NCBI RefSeq assembly: GCF_022682495.2
Contig: NC_071392.1
Coordinates: 51,113,459-51,177,458 of the forward strand
DNA length: 64,000 nucleotides
Source: Desmodus rotundus
Taxonomy: Eukaryota > Chordata > Mammalia > Chiroptera > Phyllostomidae
Direction: 5' to 3'
Both the position numbers and the translations under genes were made by a program. The notes below the pieces were generated by a model. It was not told the DNA's origin. It ran no database searches and saw only the letters and a list, made by a program, of their open reading frames with translations. Of this stretch, positions 23,328 through 35,271 are shown one piece after another (within the stretch, counting starts at the first letter, position 1; every line of letters starts with the position of its first letter).

Positions 23328-24388
23328 TCATGGAAGAGAAAATATTCAGAACACAACTTAATGTTTCCAATATCTCACATAATGGTCCAGACCATGCACT
23401 TTGGAATAGACAAGTCTCTTGAATCCTAAACTTTGTGATAGTAACTTGTCATGCAACCCGAGGCAATTAACCAAACTACTGTAAGCCTCAGTTTTCTTAT
23501 CTATGAAATGCACATGGTCTGGGCCATTTTTCAAATTCTTCCACAAAACAAAATATATGTATTTTATAAGCAATAACTCTTACATGAATTAAGAGAGGAA
23601 ACACCTCATGAACCCAAGAACTTCTACATCTATGGCATCCACAGGAGAAAGAACATGGGGCCCAACCAAGCCAGAATCTGATCTACTAGACAAGCTTTTT
23701 GAGTGCTGGGAAAATGTCTTTTTCATTCTTTTATCTCCAGAATTCAGCACAGAAACTGTCTTCTATAAATGTTTGCTGAGGCAATGAATGAACAAATGAG
23801 GATGTAAAACCATGCAGATTTTTTTTTCCTAGATTTTGGAGTGGAAATGATTTATTAGGCTAATAATTCCATTAAACTGGTCCATCTCTACAGGCAGTAT
23901 AACAAGACTAATGATAGCATAAATTGTGATAATCTTTACTCATTCACTGTAAGAATTAAGTCTTTGCATGGCTATTAGATATGAGATAAAAAACCAATAA
24001 TGTATCAGATTATTGAGAGAACAAAGTACTATGTTTTATTTCCAAATATCATGAACAAAAGTGTCTATCAATTAAAAGACAATATACAAGAAAAGCATCT
24101 TAAACTCATAATTTATACCATAGTATACAGACATGGTACTCAACATATTTTAATTTATAGTATGGGTGTACTTTTTTTTGTGTACATGTATTCTAAGAAT
24201 AGAATTTCAATCAGATGACATGCAGAGAAGAAAATAAACCATTTACAAAATAGTGCTGTGACCAGTAGCTGTAAATTTTCTGTTTATATGTTGAGACTGA
24301 GAATGTGGCATTCAGATTAGGGTGATTATAAATTATTTTTATCCAAATAGCAGCTACCAGTTTTTCAAACATAGAAGAAATTACTTAC

Positions 24389-24448
24389 CAGAGGGAATCA
24401 CTATGAGCTTCGTCCCTTCAGCAAATATCTTGATGAGGTTTAAACGAT
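24389..24448 (-). CDS. TRGJP1: TRGJP1-type joining segment
   Basis: The 60-bp segment encodes RLNLIKIFAEGTKLIVIPS followed by G and the donor GTAAGT. Human JP1 ends KIFAEGTKLIVTSP, which identifies the type. Like human JP1 and JP2 it has FAEG in place of the canonical FGxG. The length equals human JP1, and the donor is in the same phase as the J1-type segment, giving Glu at the C junction. It lies about 5 kb upstream of J1. Its recombination signal is weaker than that of J1, so lower use is likely but untested. Confidence 0.88.
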
Positions 24449-24476
24449 CACACTGGTTACAACTCCTTCAAAAAAT
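24449..24476 (-). promoter_or_regulatory. 12-RSS of the JP1-type segment
   Basis: Minus strand: nonamer ATTTTTTGA (24468-24476, 6 of 9), a 12-bp spacer, and heptamer CAGTGTG (24449-24455). The third heptamer base is G in place of C, a position normally strongly conserved. Confidence 0.8.
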
Positions 24477-25646
24477 CTCACCATTCTCCTAAGGTTCATC
24501 ATGTGACCAGCATTGTGGGGAAAAAAAATGGCCATTTGATCTTCTGGGTTCCAGTGGAAGCCTTAAGTATAGGTTTTGTGGCATCTGATAGTTTATAAGT
24601 TTTCCTCAGATAAATTGACCCAGATGTCTGCTTTTTATCAAGGCAGTAATTATTGAAAAGGACTGATAGAAAATAAAAGAAGAAGAGCAGGAAAAGAGAT
24701 CAAGCCAGACTGGTCAACCACCTACTTTCCCTAATTACCAGGAAATGTATTCAGAGAATTAAGAATTTTTGCTTCCAGTTGTTCAATTGTATGAAAGTGC
24801 TGAGGGATGACATCAAAGGGAAGGCCCTTCCTTCTATTCTCAGAAACACCAGGGCTGCTCCTCCAGTGGTTTTGGATTATTTCTGAAAAGAGGAAACTCT
24901 GAAGTAACTGAAAATGCAAGTCTCCCAACACAGATGTATTTGATAAATGTGAAAAAAACTCTCCATTTTTAATAAAGCTACTTACCTCATTTGACAATGT
25001 GATTGATTACCAGACAATGCAAAATGGGACAATAATTTCTTGATGGCATTACTTTTCCTGGAATAAAAGAGGAGATTTGTGGAATTTTATCTCCTGTAAA
25101 GTAACAGATTTCTTATTTAAACTAAAATTTAAAAACAAAATGCAGTTCTACAATTTGTTGAAAAGATTCTCTTGAAAGTTGTTCTGCAATCTTATGCCTC
25201 TTATCTTGGGTCAGGGGAACAAAAATTGTCAGAAGCAGGGGAGTGTTCCTGTGGGTACACATGGGTTGTCCATCTGCCTCCCCAGAGAGGACAGGCCCTG
25301 GTGACTCCCAAGTGCACATCAGATCCAGGTCCAGACCTGGGTCCCATGAGCAAACTTTGCCTCTGTCCCTGAGAATGAAGCTGTGACATGGTCCTGGTGG
25401 GAAACTGTGCATTCACAGCACAATCTAAACCCAACACAGTGGGAGAGGTTGTGGGGGTAGGATGAAAATTATTTTTAAAGATTATTTTTTGTTCATTGAG
25501 CATTTCAAGTTATTATTCCTTAGAACTATCAAATACCTTTTGCACTTACTGTAGATGTAGATAGTACCCACTGAGTTCCTTTCTGATAGCTTGTCCTCTT
25601 TTTGTCCTTATTCCAAGACTATTAGCAGAATTATCTGCATCTTTAA
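24477..25646. other. Region 5' of JP1, unassigned
   Basis: An 88-codon minus-strand open frame occupies 24731-24997. It matches nothing I recognise and has no evident exon boundaries. A more GC-rich block at 25200-25460 is also unassigned. Confidence 0.35.
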
Positions 25647-26383
25647 GAGTTGTTTATATTTCAGACTTCAGGCCACAGTAGAGGTGTGGTAGACATACTG
25701 TGCCTCTTTGCACAACCAAAAGGACAACAAATTTAAAAAACAAAAAACAACTAGAACTGACAGAAAATCAAACTGTATTGAAGTCCAACAACCAAGGAGT
25801 TAACGAAGAAACATTCATCCAGACTGGTAGGAGGGGTGGTGACAGGCAGCCCGGGGAGAGGACTCATGGCAATGTGGTGGCTGGAAGACCAGGGTGAACA
25901 AGGTAGCTGGCAGACCGAGTGAGGTGGCTGCTGGTGGACAGGGTGGTCCCACATTGGCATGCAGATAAACCAGGAGGAACAACTGGGAAGTGGGCAGACC
26001 ACACAATCCAAGGTTCCAGCATGGGGAAATAAAGCCTTAAAAACCTTTGAAAAAACCTGTTAGGGTTGAGGTGACAGGAGAAACTCCCAGCCTCACTGGA
26101 GTTTGTTGGAGAGACCTACAGGGTCCTAGAATGTACATAAACCAACCCACCTGGAAATCAGCACCAGAGAGCCCAATTTGATTGTGGGTAGTGGGGGAAG
26201 TGACTGAAAGCCAGCAGAGAGCAGATCAAATGGCACTCTTCCTTCTCACACCTCTCTGCCACAGTGTCCCAACTGCAGCAACGTGGGTTTCTCCACCCTG
26301 GGGAACACCTAAGGCTCCACCCCTTACTACGTAACAGGTGTGCCAAGACAAAAAAAATATGGCCCAAATGAAAGAACAGATCA

Positions 26384-26444
26384 TTGTCCTTTGATTGCTC
26401 AGCTGGTAGAGCAGAGGACTGTAGGATACATCAGTGTGGAAAGG
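26384..26444 (+). mobile_element. Inserted 5' half of tRNA-Tyr (pre-tRNA fragment) with 8-bp target-site duplication
   Basis: Positions 26388-26424 read as the 37-nt 5' exon of tRNA-Tyr: GCTCAGCTGGTAGAGC (D arm, A box), then GAGGACTGTAG with the GTA anticodon. The T arm and B box are absent. A further 20 bases that could be intron follow. ACAGATCA occurs at both edges (26376-26383 and 26445-26452) and copy 1 lacks the insert, so it arrived after the L1-like element. It is not a functional tRNA. Confidence 0.8.
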
Positions 26445-27269
26445 ACAGATCAGAGCTCCAGAAAAAATACAACTAAGTGATAAAGAGATAGCCAATCTAT
26501 CAGATGCACAGTTCAAAACACTAGTAATCAGGATGCTCACAGAATTAGTTGAATATGGTCACAAATTAGAGGAAAAAATGAAGGCTGTGAAAAGTGAAAT
26601 AAAGGAAAATGTACAGGGAATCAACAGTGACAGGAAGGAAACTGGGACTCAAATCGACAGTTTGGACCAGAAGAATGAAAGAAACATTCAACCAGAACAG
26701 AATGAAGAAACAAGAATTCAAAAAAATGAGGAGAGGCTTAGGAACCTCTGGGACAACTTTAAGCACTGCCGCATCTGAATCATAGGGGTGCCAGAAGGAG
26801 AAGAGGAAGAGCAAGAAATTGAAAATTTATTTGAAAACATAATGAAGGACGACTTTCTCAATCCAGCAAAGGAAATAGACTTCCAGGAAGTCCAGGTAGC
26901 TCACAGAGTCCCAAAGAAGTTGGACCCAAGGAAGCACACACAAAATCACATCATAATTACATTACCCAAGATTAAAGATAAGGAGAGAATCTTAAAAGCA
27001 GCAAGACAAAAAGGAGACAGTTACCTACAAAGGAGTTCTCGTTAGACTGTCAGCTGATTTCTCAAAAGAAACCTTGCAGGCAAGAAAGGACTAGAAAGAA
27101 GTATTCAAAGTCATGAAAGGCAAGGACCTACATCCAAGATTGCTCTATCCAGCAAAGCTATCATTTAGAATGGAAGGGTAGATAAAATGCTTCCCAAATA
27201 AGGTCAAGTTGAAGGAGTGCATCATCACCCAGCCCTTATTATATGAAATGTTAAAGGGACTTATATAAG
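26434..27269 (+). pseudogene. L1-type ORF1 of HAL1-like copy 2, disrupted
   Basis: From about 26455 the frame APEKIQLSDKEIANLSDAQF continues through the coiled-coil part to a TGA at 26775-26777. The corresponding codon in copy 1 is CGA (IRIIGV), so this is a CpG-type stop. The core resumes with GVPEGEEEEQEIENLFE (26785-27045). The C-terminal KGKDLHPRLLYPAKLSF block follows after a frameshift. The native start codon is separated from the body by the tRNA-derived insertion. Confidence 0.75.
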
Positions 27270-27884
27270 AAAAAGGAGTTCAAAAATATGAACAGTAAAA
27301 TGACAACAAATTCACAAGTATTAACAACCTGAACAAAAACAAAAACAAACTAAGCAAACAACTAGAACAGTAACAGAATCACAGAAATGGAGATCACATG
27401 GAGGGTTATCAGTAGGGAAGTGAGGGGAAGGAAGGGGAAAAATGTACAGAGAATAAGTAGCATAAATGTTAGGTAGAAAACAGACAGAGGGAGGTTAAGA
27501 ATAGTATAGGAATAATAGAAGCCAAAGAACTTATATGTACAACCCATAGTTTATGAATGAGCTAAAGGCGGAGGAATATGGGTGGGAGGGAATGTGCAGG
27601 GCAGAGATGAATAAAGGGGGGAAAATGAGACAACTGTAATAGCATAATCAATAAAATATATTTTTTTTAAAAAGAAAGAAGCTGAAGGGATTAGTCAAAA
27701 ACATATATGAAGTACCCATGCACATGGACCACAGTGAGGGGACAGACAATGGAAGTGAGGGTCAGACAGGGTGGAAGTGGGAGTGAAGGAGGAAAAGTGG
27801 GACCACTGTAATAGCATAAACAATAAAATATAGAAATAAATTAATTAAAAATTAAAAAGAGAAAAAGGAGTTGTTTATATTTCA

Positions 27885-28275
27885 TGATCCATGAAGAATT
27901 TAAGTAATAAAATGCAAGAGAATAGTAATTACAAAATAGTTTATTAAATTTACAAGAAAACATGAGAACTATATGAATAAAAGAATTTAAGATTTGATAA
28001 GTGCCATAAAACAAAACCTGCATAAATGATATATATACTATATTTATGAAGAAAAAACTCAAAATCATAAATATGCTAATCTTTCCAAAATTCATATATA
28101 TAAATTAACTGCAATTCTAATTATAATTATGACAAATTTTTTTTTATCTGTGGTGTAGGTTTAGGGGTTGGGCAAGATAACTTGATTTTAAATGCTATTA
28201 TAGAGAATAAATATGAGATAGTTAAAAAATAATTTCTGAAACATATTAGTGTATAGACTTTTGACATGGCAGATC
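27885..28275. other. AT-rich spacer
   Basis: No gene or identifiable repeat was seen. Confidence 0.4.
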
Positions 28276-28600
28276 TTTTAAAACATTTTTTAAAATTGTT
28301 GTTCAATAACAGTTATCCCCATCTTCCCCCCATTGCTCTCCCCTGCCCTGCCCACCCCCTGCTCCCACATTTAAACCTCCTTCCCTTGTCCTCGTCATTG
28401 AGTCCTTTATATGGGTTCCTTGACTTGACCCTTCCATTTCTTTCCCCTATTATCCCCTTCCTCCCTCCCCTTTGGTTATTGAAAGTTTGTTCTTTATTTC
28501 CATGTCTCTGGTTCTATTTTGCTCACTTGTTTTTTTGGTTGATTAGGTTCCAGTTATAGGTGAGACCATATGGTATTTGATCTCATGATATCAGATATGT
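28276..28600 (-). mobile_element. L1 3' end, antisense
   Basis: TTGTTGTTCAATAACAGTTATC, then a C-rich block and GGTTCCAGTTATAGGTGAGA, is the reverse complement of the bat L1 3' UTR seen elsewhere in this window. Confidence 0.8.
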
Positions 28601-30690
28601 TTCTGTAAGGAACAATAGATCATGACGAAATACTGTCTTCATTAGTTTATAAAACTCAGGCAGTGTTCAGCAGAGGCTAAGTCATTTCACTTTCAAGCAG
28701 GTTCTTCCCTTTAGCAAATTTACCAACTGTCTTCATTCTGAACTTGAATGAGCTTCTAGTCTCTTAAGGCTTCTTTGCACTTTGGGTACTTGTGCAATTC
28801 ACAATCCACCTACAGGAAAATATGTTTGATGAAGCACTTGTTTCTATTTTGCAAACAAGATACACATGTATGTTTTGAATAGGTATGCATGAAAGTCATG
28901 TTTGTGTGAAAAAAAAAAGTTCTTTGAGAAGGAAACTGTACCTTAGCTCCAAATATGCTTTCCCCTACTTTCTCCTTGCTCTGACATGACAAGATGTGGC
29001 TCTGGATTCTGTAGTAGTAAAAAAAAAAAAAAGGGAAATTCACAAATGTGGGGTCTACTCTGAATTAGGAGTGCATATAAATTATTCAGCTTTACCTATA
29101 CAATGGTTATTGCTCTTAAAAGGCAGAGAGGGAACTGAAAGCTAGGAATTTGATTTCAAGGTCACAAAATCCCAAACTCTGTTCTTTCAAGCACTACACA
29201 CTACTTGGATGGAGTTGGAAAGATGTGTGTGGCTGGAACAGTTTCTGGGTCTATTCCAGGTCTACATAATTAGAGGATCTGTATCTCAAATGGTCAAATA
29301 TGGGATATTGGGTGTTACTTTCTGAGAAACACAGGAAGTATCCTGAGTAAAATGTAGATGAAATGGTTGTTTTGATTATCCTAACGGCAATGGGCCATCA
29401 TTGCAAGCACCTAGCAAAAGAATTTGTGAGGACTGGGCTTAGTTTAATTGGAATACCCAATTTGGCTTCTTTTCACTTGTACTAGGAGATTAAAGTGTCC
29501 ACAAGAACATTTGGACCACACAGTTCAAATTATACATATTATTTGAATTAGGTGGTTATTTCTGTCATGAGCTTGCTGATTGCCCTGCACATGTTGGCTA
29601 AAAAACAAATAAAGTTTCTAAACTTGCATTAAGTTTGAGAGAGAGAGGAGTGGCTGTTCTCTGCACTGGATCTAAGGGTTTAGGCTGGGGGCTCTACCTG
29701 GAAAGCCAATTCTAGTCTTAGGTGGTGCCCCTGGGGGTGGCTGGGTTTGTGGTTTACTTTTTGGCCAGTGAAACCAAAGTTCCCAGTGTCTCCTGTCTCT
29801 TTTATCAGATTTCATATCATGGGAAAGGTCTAAAGAATCCTCAGGTTTCTTCATCTCTTATTTCTCTCATTACCAGAGGAAGCAAAAGATATGGAAAATC
29901 AAGAGAATACCATCTACTTCCAAAAAATAAAAAATCTTGCCACTGTGTTCAGTGATACAATACACTTTGGTCCTTTACTGAGACAGGAAAGTGTACAGAG
30001 AAAAATAATACAAATTGTGGGGATTGGAGTGATGGAATGAGATTGGAATCAATAATTGTGTTCACGATACTTATTAGACATACAAGAAGAGGTATTTCAG
30101 CTGTAATGTCAGGGTGTAGATTGTTGTTATTACTGTTCTTATTATTTTCAAAGTTTGGGTGCTTAGACCTTGAACATGAAAATGTCTGGAGTTACACTAA
30201 CAATGTAGAAAATAGGTCAGGGCGATCAAATTTGGAACCAAGTGCACAACCATGCAGTTAGGATAGGTGTCAGGTCAGAGTGAAGAGCAGGGAATTTGAA
30301 CTTCTTTGAGCAGATTGTTCTGTAACGGGAAACATTTACAAGTATATTAATGAGACACCAGTCTCCACCTTCCATGTGCCCACATATCTGATGGGCATGT
30401 TCCAAACTATTCCAATTGTTGGGTATTTCAGTACTGATAGGAAACTGCAGATATGAAGGGGAGTATGTAGCCATGGGGAAATGACATGGAGACAGAAGGA
30501 GATTGGAGTCCATCGTCTGCTGATCTTTCTCTTTTCTCAACAGTGGGAAGTCACATACTTTGCCTACATATCAGATCTTATCACGTTCTGGGGACATCAC
30601 TTGTATACAAAGTATAGTTAGTTGTTAAAGCTTCCTTTTGAAAGAAATATATTTTTGCTAAAGAAATTCAACAGAGAGACAGGAAAAGTC
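28601..30690. other. V-J spacer, nothing recognised
   Basis: No V exon, J segment or young repeat was recognised. Confidence 0.4.
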
Positions 30691-30694
30691 ACTG

Positions 30695-30835
30695 GACTGA
30701 AAATCTGAAAACTAACTGGAGCCCTGCCCTATTTCTGTAGTTAACTAGCTTTGGACTAGTCACTTGCCATCTCTGAGCCAGCCCCAGCCTCCTCACTTCA
30801 AGTGTGGGCACTGTGCTGAATATATGTCCTAAGAT
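30695..30835 (+). mobile_element. MIR SINE fragment, sense
   Basis: TCACTGGACTGAAAATCTG and CTAGCTTTGGACTAGTCACT followed by CATCTCTGAGCC fit the central MIR block. Confidence 0.5.
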
Positions 30836-30936
30836 CCCTCCCTGTCCCAACAGTTTATCAATTTATGATTAAGGGCACTAAACGGTCTGTCGTGGTTGCT
30901 CCAGTGTAACAGGAGTTGAGAGTTAGTAACAGAGAA

Positions 30937-30975
30937 GGTTTTCTTACAGGTCCCTTTTGACTTTGTGACTTTGTG
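30937..30975 (-). promoter_or_regulatory. 23-RSS of the J-proximal V pseudogene
   Basis: Minus strand: heptamer CACAAAG (30969-30975, 5 of 7), a 23-bp spacer, and nonamer AAGAAAACC (30937-30945, 7 of 9). Confidence 0.75.
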
Positions 30976-31275
30976 AGATCCCACCAGGCACAGTAGTAGG
31001 TGGCTTCATCAGACTTGACATTGTTGATTATCAGGTAAAACATTCCATTGTCTTTCCAGTAAGTCTCCAAGTGGGGATTGAGCCTGTTGTTCTTGTTATT
31101 CTTGGTTGAGCCATAAAGAATTCACCTCAGGGGCTCCCCTTCTTTTTGCTCATACCAGTGCACAATGGCATTCTCAAGGGGAACCCCAGACAGTTCTCAG
31201 GTATGTGCACTGTTCTGTCTGGTGCCTGGGTAAAGGAGAATTCATTCTGAGACATTCTCATTCTGGTGTCTCCAT
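30976..31275 (-). pseudogene. TRGV pseudogene, most J-proximal V of the locus
   Basis: The V exon begins after the acceptor CTTGGTTTTCAG and shows QNEFSFTQAPDRTVHIPENC with the first cysteine (31090-31192 region, TGT at 31190-31192). A one-base loss just after it (about 31182-31189) shifts the frame. The next frame carries VPLENAIVHWYEQKEGEPLR, including the conserved Trp of the V domain. A TGA at 31122-31124 follows, then ILYGSTKNNKNNRLNP and a tail with FYLIINNVKSDEATYYCAWWDL, including the second cysteine. The 23-RSS is still recognisable. It does not look like the V10/V11 family and is nearer in layout to the general TRGV fold. I cannot assign a subgroup. An L1 begins about 90 bp upstream of the exon and no leader exon was found. 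Confidence 0.85.
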
Positions 31276-31361
31276 CTGAAAACCAAGGGTTGCCAGTTTT
31301 TTCTTTTAATAGTTTAGAGATTTCACTCCAAAGTTGACTTGCTTGCTTGGTTTAGATGGAA

Positions 31362-32578
31362 GCCTGCTATTGTTTCTTTTTTTCTTCCTTTTTATTCTTC
31401 AAATACAGTTGTCTGCCCTTTCCCCCCACCCCTGCCCCTCATCCCCCTCCCCTGATTCCACCCCAGCTTGGTTGTATCCATGTGTCCTTTAAGGTTGCTC
31501 CTGAAAAATCTTTACCCTTTCCCCCGCATTATCCCTTCCCATCTCCCCTCTGGTTACTGTCCATTTGTTCTTAATTTCAGTGTCTCTGGCTATATCTTGC
31601 TTGCTTGTTCATTTTGGTCATTAGGTTCCAGTTAAAGGTGAGATCATATGGTATTTGTCTTTTACCACCTGGCTTATTTCACTTAGCATAATGCTCTCCA
31701 GTTCCATCCATGCTGTTGCAAAGGATATGAGCTCCTTCTTTCTTTCTACTGCGTAGAATTCCGTCGTGTGTAAATGTACCATAGTTTTTTGATCCATTCA
31801 TTTACTGATGGGCACTTAGGTTGCTTCCAGCACTTGGCTATTGTAAATTGTGCTGCTATGAACATTGGGGTGCATAGGTTCCTTTTGATTGGTGTTTCAG
31901 GCCTCTTAGGGTATAATCCTAGCAGTGAAATTGCTGGGTCAAAAACAGTTATATTTTTTTAGTTTTCTGAGGAAATTCCATAGAGTTTTCCATAGTGGCT
32001 GCACCAGGGTGCAGTCCCACCAACAGTGCACTAGGGTTCTTTTTCTCCACAGCCTCTCCAACACTTGTTTGGTGCTTTGATTATGATGGCCATTCTGACC
32101 AGTGTGAAGTGATGGTATGAAGGAGAACAAAGAAGCCCTCCTACTTTGTTCTTCTTTCTCAAAATTGCTGCAGCTATAAAACTCCCAGCACACAAAAGCC
32201 CTGGACCAGATGGTTTCACAAGAGAATTCTACAAATCATTTAAGGAAGAGCTAACCCTTATCCTTCACAGACTATTCCAAGAAATCCAAGTAGACAGAAG
32301 GCTCCTGTACTCTCTTTATGAAGCCAGCATCATCCTAATCTCAAACCAGATAAAAACATAACAAAGAAAGAAAACATCAGGCCAATATCACTGATGAACA
32401 TAGACACTAATAACCTCAACAAAATATTGGCCAACCACATCCAGCAATACATTTGAAAGATCATACACCATTGGTAATTTATAGGAATTTATAGATTCAA
32501 TGCAATCCCTATTAAAGCACCAATGGCATATTTCACAGACATAGAACAAACACTTCAAAAATGTATATAGAAGCAAAG
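31362..32578 (-). mobile_element. L1 with 5' inversion (twin-priming type)
   Basis: From 31362 to about 32120 the sequence is the antisense of an L1 3' end (TTGATCCATTCATTTACTGA, ATGCTCTCCAGTTCCATCCA). At about 32126 it switches to sense ORF2 reverse-transcriptase sequence with SPGPDGFTREFYKSFKEEL and continues to about 32578 with deletions. Opposite-facing halves of one element are the usual outcome of twin priming. Confidence 0.75.
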
Positions 32579-32689
32579 TCATTCATTTTGAATTTGTCCC
32601 TTTATTATGTTGTTGTAAGAGGGTTGCAAGGTCATTTACCCCTCTCTGCGTCTCTGAGCACATTCTGCTCTTCATTCCCATTTTTTAAT

Positions 32690-33545
32690 TGCATTCCTTT
32701 TCTAATTGAGTTGTGAAAGCTATTTATGTAGTTTGGACACCATTCATGTTTGTCTTTCATATGTGTGCGAGAATATTTTCTTCTAATCCTTTGCTTTTCA
32801 TGTTCTTAGCAGTCTTAAAAAGAGCAGAAATGTTAATTTCAATGACTTTGTATTTTGTTCACGTTTCCTGTTTTTTCTGTCTTAAAAAATATTTGCCTAC
32901 CCATGGTCACAATGAAGTTCTTCTATATTTTCATCTTGAAGTTTTATTGTTTTCAGTTTTATATTTATTCCTATCATTCTTTTTGAGTGCATTTTTGTTT
33001 ATGGTGTTCAATATGGATTGAGGTTCTTTTTCAAATTCACGAACAATTGTTCTAATACTCTTTGTTGAAAAGTTTATCCATTATTCATTTTGTATTTACC
33101 CAGCACCTCTGATAAAAATTAGTTAACCATGTATGTGTGGCTCTATTTCTGGATTCTTTTTTCTGATGCTCTTGTCTATGTATCTATCCTTTCACCAATA
33201 TCCCACTGTCTTAATTATTGTGTCTTAAAGGTATGTCTAAGATTTTATTGTTTACAAAATTTTGTGGCTATTCTGTGTCTTTTGCCTTCCCATATATATT
33301 TTATAACAAGCATCTTAATTTCTACAAAAAGTCTTCTTGAGATTTTAGTTGTTATTATATGAAATCTATTTTACAATTTGGGGAACGTTTGGTATCTTAA
33401 ATATATTGAGTCTTCCAATCCATGAACATGGCGTATCTATCCATATATTTATTTTTTCTTTGAATTCTGTCATCACAGTTTTGTAGTTCTCAGCATATAA
33501 ATCCTTTACATTTTTGGTTAAATTTATTTCTAAATATTATATAAG
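32690..33545 (-). mobile_element. Old L1 (L1M type) ORF2/3' end, antisense
   Basis: Blocks such as CCATGAACATGGCGTATC, TTTTGTAGTTCTCAGCATA and CCTTTACATTTTTGGTTAAA are the well-known antisense L1M signature, here heavily diverged. Confidence 0.75.
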
Positions 33546-33611
33546 TTGTTGTTTCTATTGTTAATAGTACTATTTTTGCAATTAACAATTTGCAATTGTT
33601 AATTTTTGGTT

Positions 33612-33985
33612 TTCCTCTGAACAGCATAGGTTTGAACTGCATGAGTCCACTTATAGGCAGATTTTTTCTACTAAATACTGTTGTTCTCCATGTCCATGGG
33701 TTTTGTATCCACAGATTCAATCAATGGATGATCAAATAAACCATTTTCAGCCCACAGTTTGGAGTTGGCAGTTGCAGAAGGCCGACTGTAGGCATTGTTC
33801 TATATCATTTTAAATAAGGAACTTGAGTGTCCACAGATTTTGGTATTTGTAGGATGTCTTGAAACCAATGCTGAAGGCTGACTGTAGTTAAGATTTTAAG
33901 GAGTCAAAAGTTATTCACAGATATTTTTACTGTGTAGGGGTAAATGCTCCTAACTCCCATGTTGTTCAATGGTCAACTGTATATA
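33612..33985. mobile_element. MER2-like Tigger element
   Basis: GGTTTGAACTGCATGAGTCC near the left and CATGTTGTTCAATGGTCAACTG at the right are the terminal blocks of MER2-type pogo elements, in the expected inverted relation. Confidence 0.7.
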
Positions 33986-35270
33986 GAATTAAAATTAATT
34001 TCACATCTCTCATTCTATTTTACAGCTCTATATACTTCATTATGCATGTGCCAACATTTATTTAATGAATTTCCTATGTATATTTATGTATATTCCAATA
34101 TTTTACACTTACACAATGGTTAACTTTATATATACATATTTTTTAAATTTCGTTGAAAGTTGTGCTTTCTGGGTGAATATCTAAAGATATTTTGCTTGGG
34201 GAAAAGGTGAATTCATAGAAAGTATTGTTACATATTTCCAAATTTCCCTACAAAGAGGATGTATTTTGCACTTTTACCAGCAATGTATGAGTGCCTATTT
34301 TCCCCTGTTACTTAACCAACAGAATATATTGTCAAACGTTTAAATTCTTACCAAACTCATGAGTAAGAAATAGTGCCTCAAATGTAGTATTGATTGGCAT
34401 TTATCTTACTTTAAGTAAAGTGCAGCATTTTTTATATGCCAAAGAGCTATTTTTACATCACTCTTTATTAATTGGGTTTGTATGTATTTTCCTATTTTCA
34501 TGTAAGATATTTTTAATGGTTTTCTTCATTTTTAAATTTTAGATTTTTTTATATCAGTGACAGTTGGGCATCCTCTCATAAACAGGTTGCAAATATTCTC
34601 TATAGTTTGTCATCTGTCCTTTCATTTGTTATGTTTCTTGTTACTATGCAAAATTTACTTTTATTTTCATGTAGTAAAAGTTATCAATATTCTCTTTTTG
34701 CATCTTGAATTTTAGTTATGAATACAGACTCACTCCTCAACCCCATGTTACACAGCAGAGGCTGGCAAATTTCTTCTATATGTGATCAGATAACAAATGT
34801 TTTCACCTTTGTGAACCATAAGGTCTGTGCTGTGATTACTCATCTCTGCTCCTGTAGCTCCTAAGCTGTCAGAGACAGTATGTAAATGTGTAGGGGTGGC
34901 TGTGTTCCAGGAATGTCAGGGACAGATATTCTATTAGAAAATGTCCTAAAAGAAGTGTTTCTTTTTTCATTTATTTCTATTAATTCAAAAAATAATAAAA
35001 TAATGTAATGGTTTTTGTTTTACATTTTGAGTCAAATGAACCATGGTATTTATACTTATTCTGGGAAGACAACAGTTAAACTCAGAATCAGCTTAGAATA
35101 ATAATCTCTTTGTTTCAGTAATTATTTTGTGAATGAGAGTTTGGTTTCTCTTTAGCTGTGGGAAATACAGACTAGCTGCCATTTCTACTGTCTGTGTTTC
35201 AGAGGCAGGTAGCAGACTGGTTGCAAGGAAGGTCCCTGAAGCCAGAAGCTCAGCCTTCCATCCGCTCTTA
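33986..35270. other. AT-rich unassigned stretch
   Basis: Probably contains further old LINE debris, but no block was certain. Confidence 0.35.
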
Positions 35271-35271
35271 G

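Larger units (their letters stand above)
25647..27884 (+). mobile_element. ORF1-only L1 derivative (HAL1-like), copy 2, with extra 3' L1 segment
   Basis: A perfect 17-bp target-site duplication GAGTTGTTTATATTTCA flanks the unit at 25647-25663 and 27868-27884. Inside are the same 5' UTR, ORF1 and 3' end as copy 1, ending CAATAAAATATA at about 27660. A second L1 3' end (about 27680-27850, ending AACAATAAAATATAG) follows before the A-rich tail. No ORF2 is present. A tRNA-derived fragment is inserted at 26384-26444. Confidence 0.85.

Noticed and set aside
26388..26424. Functional tRNA-Tyr gene
   Set aside because: Only the 5' exon is present; the T arm, acceptor 3' strand and B box are absent.
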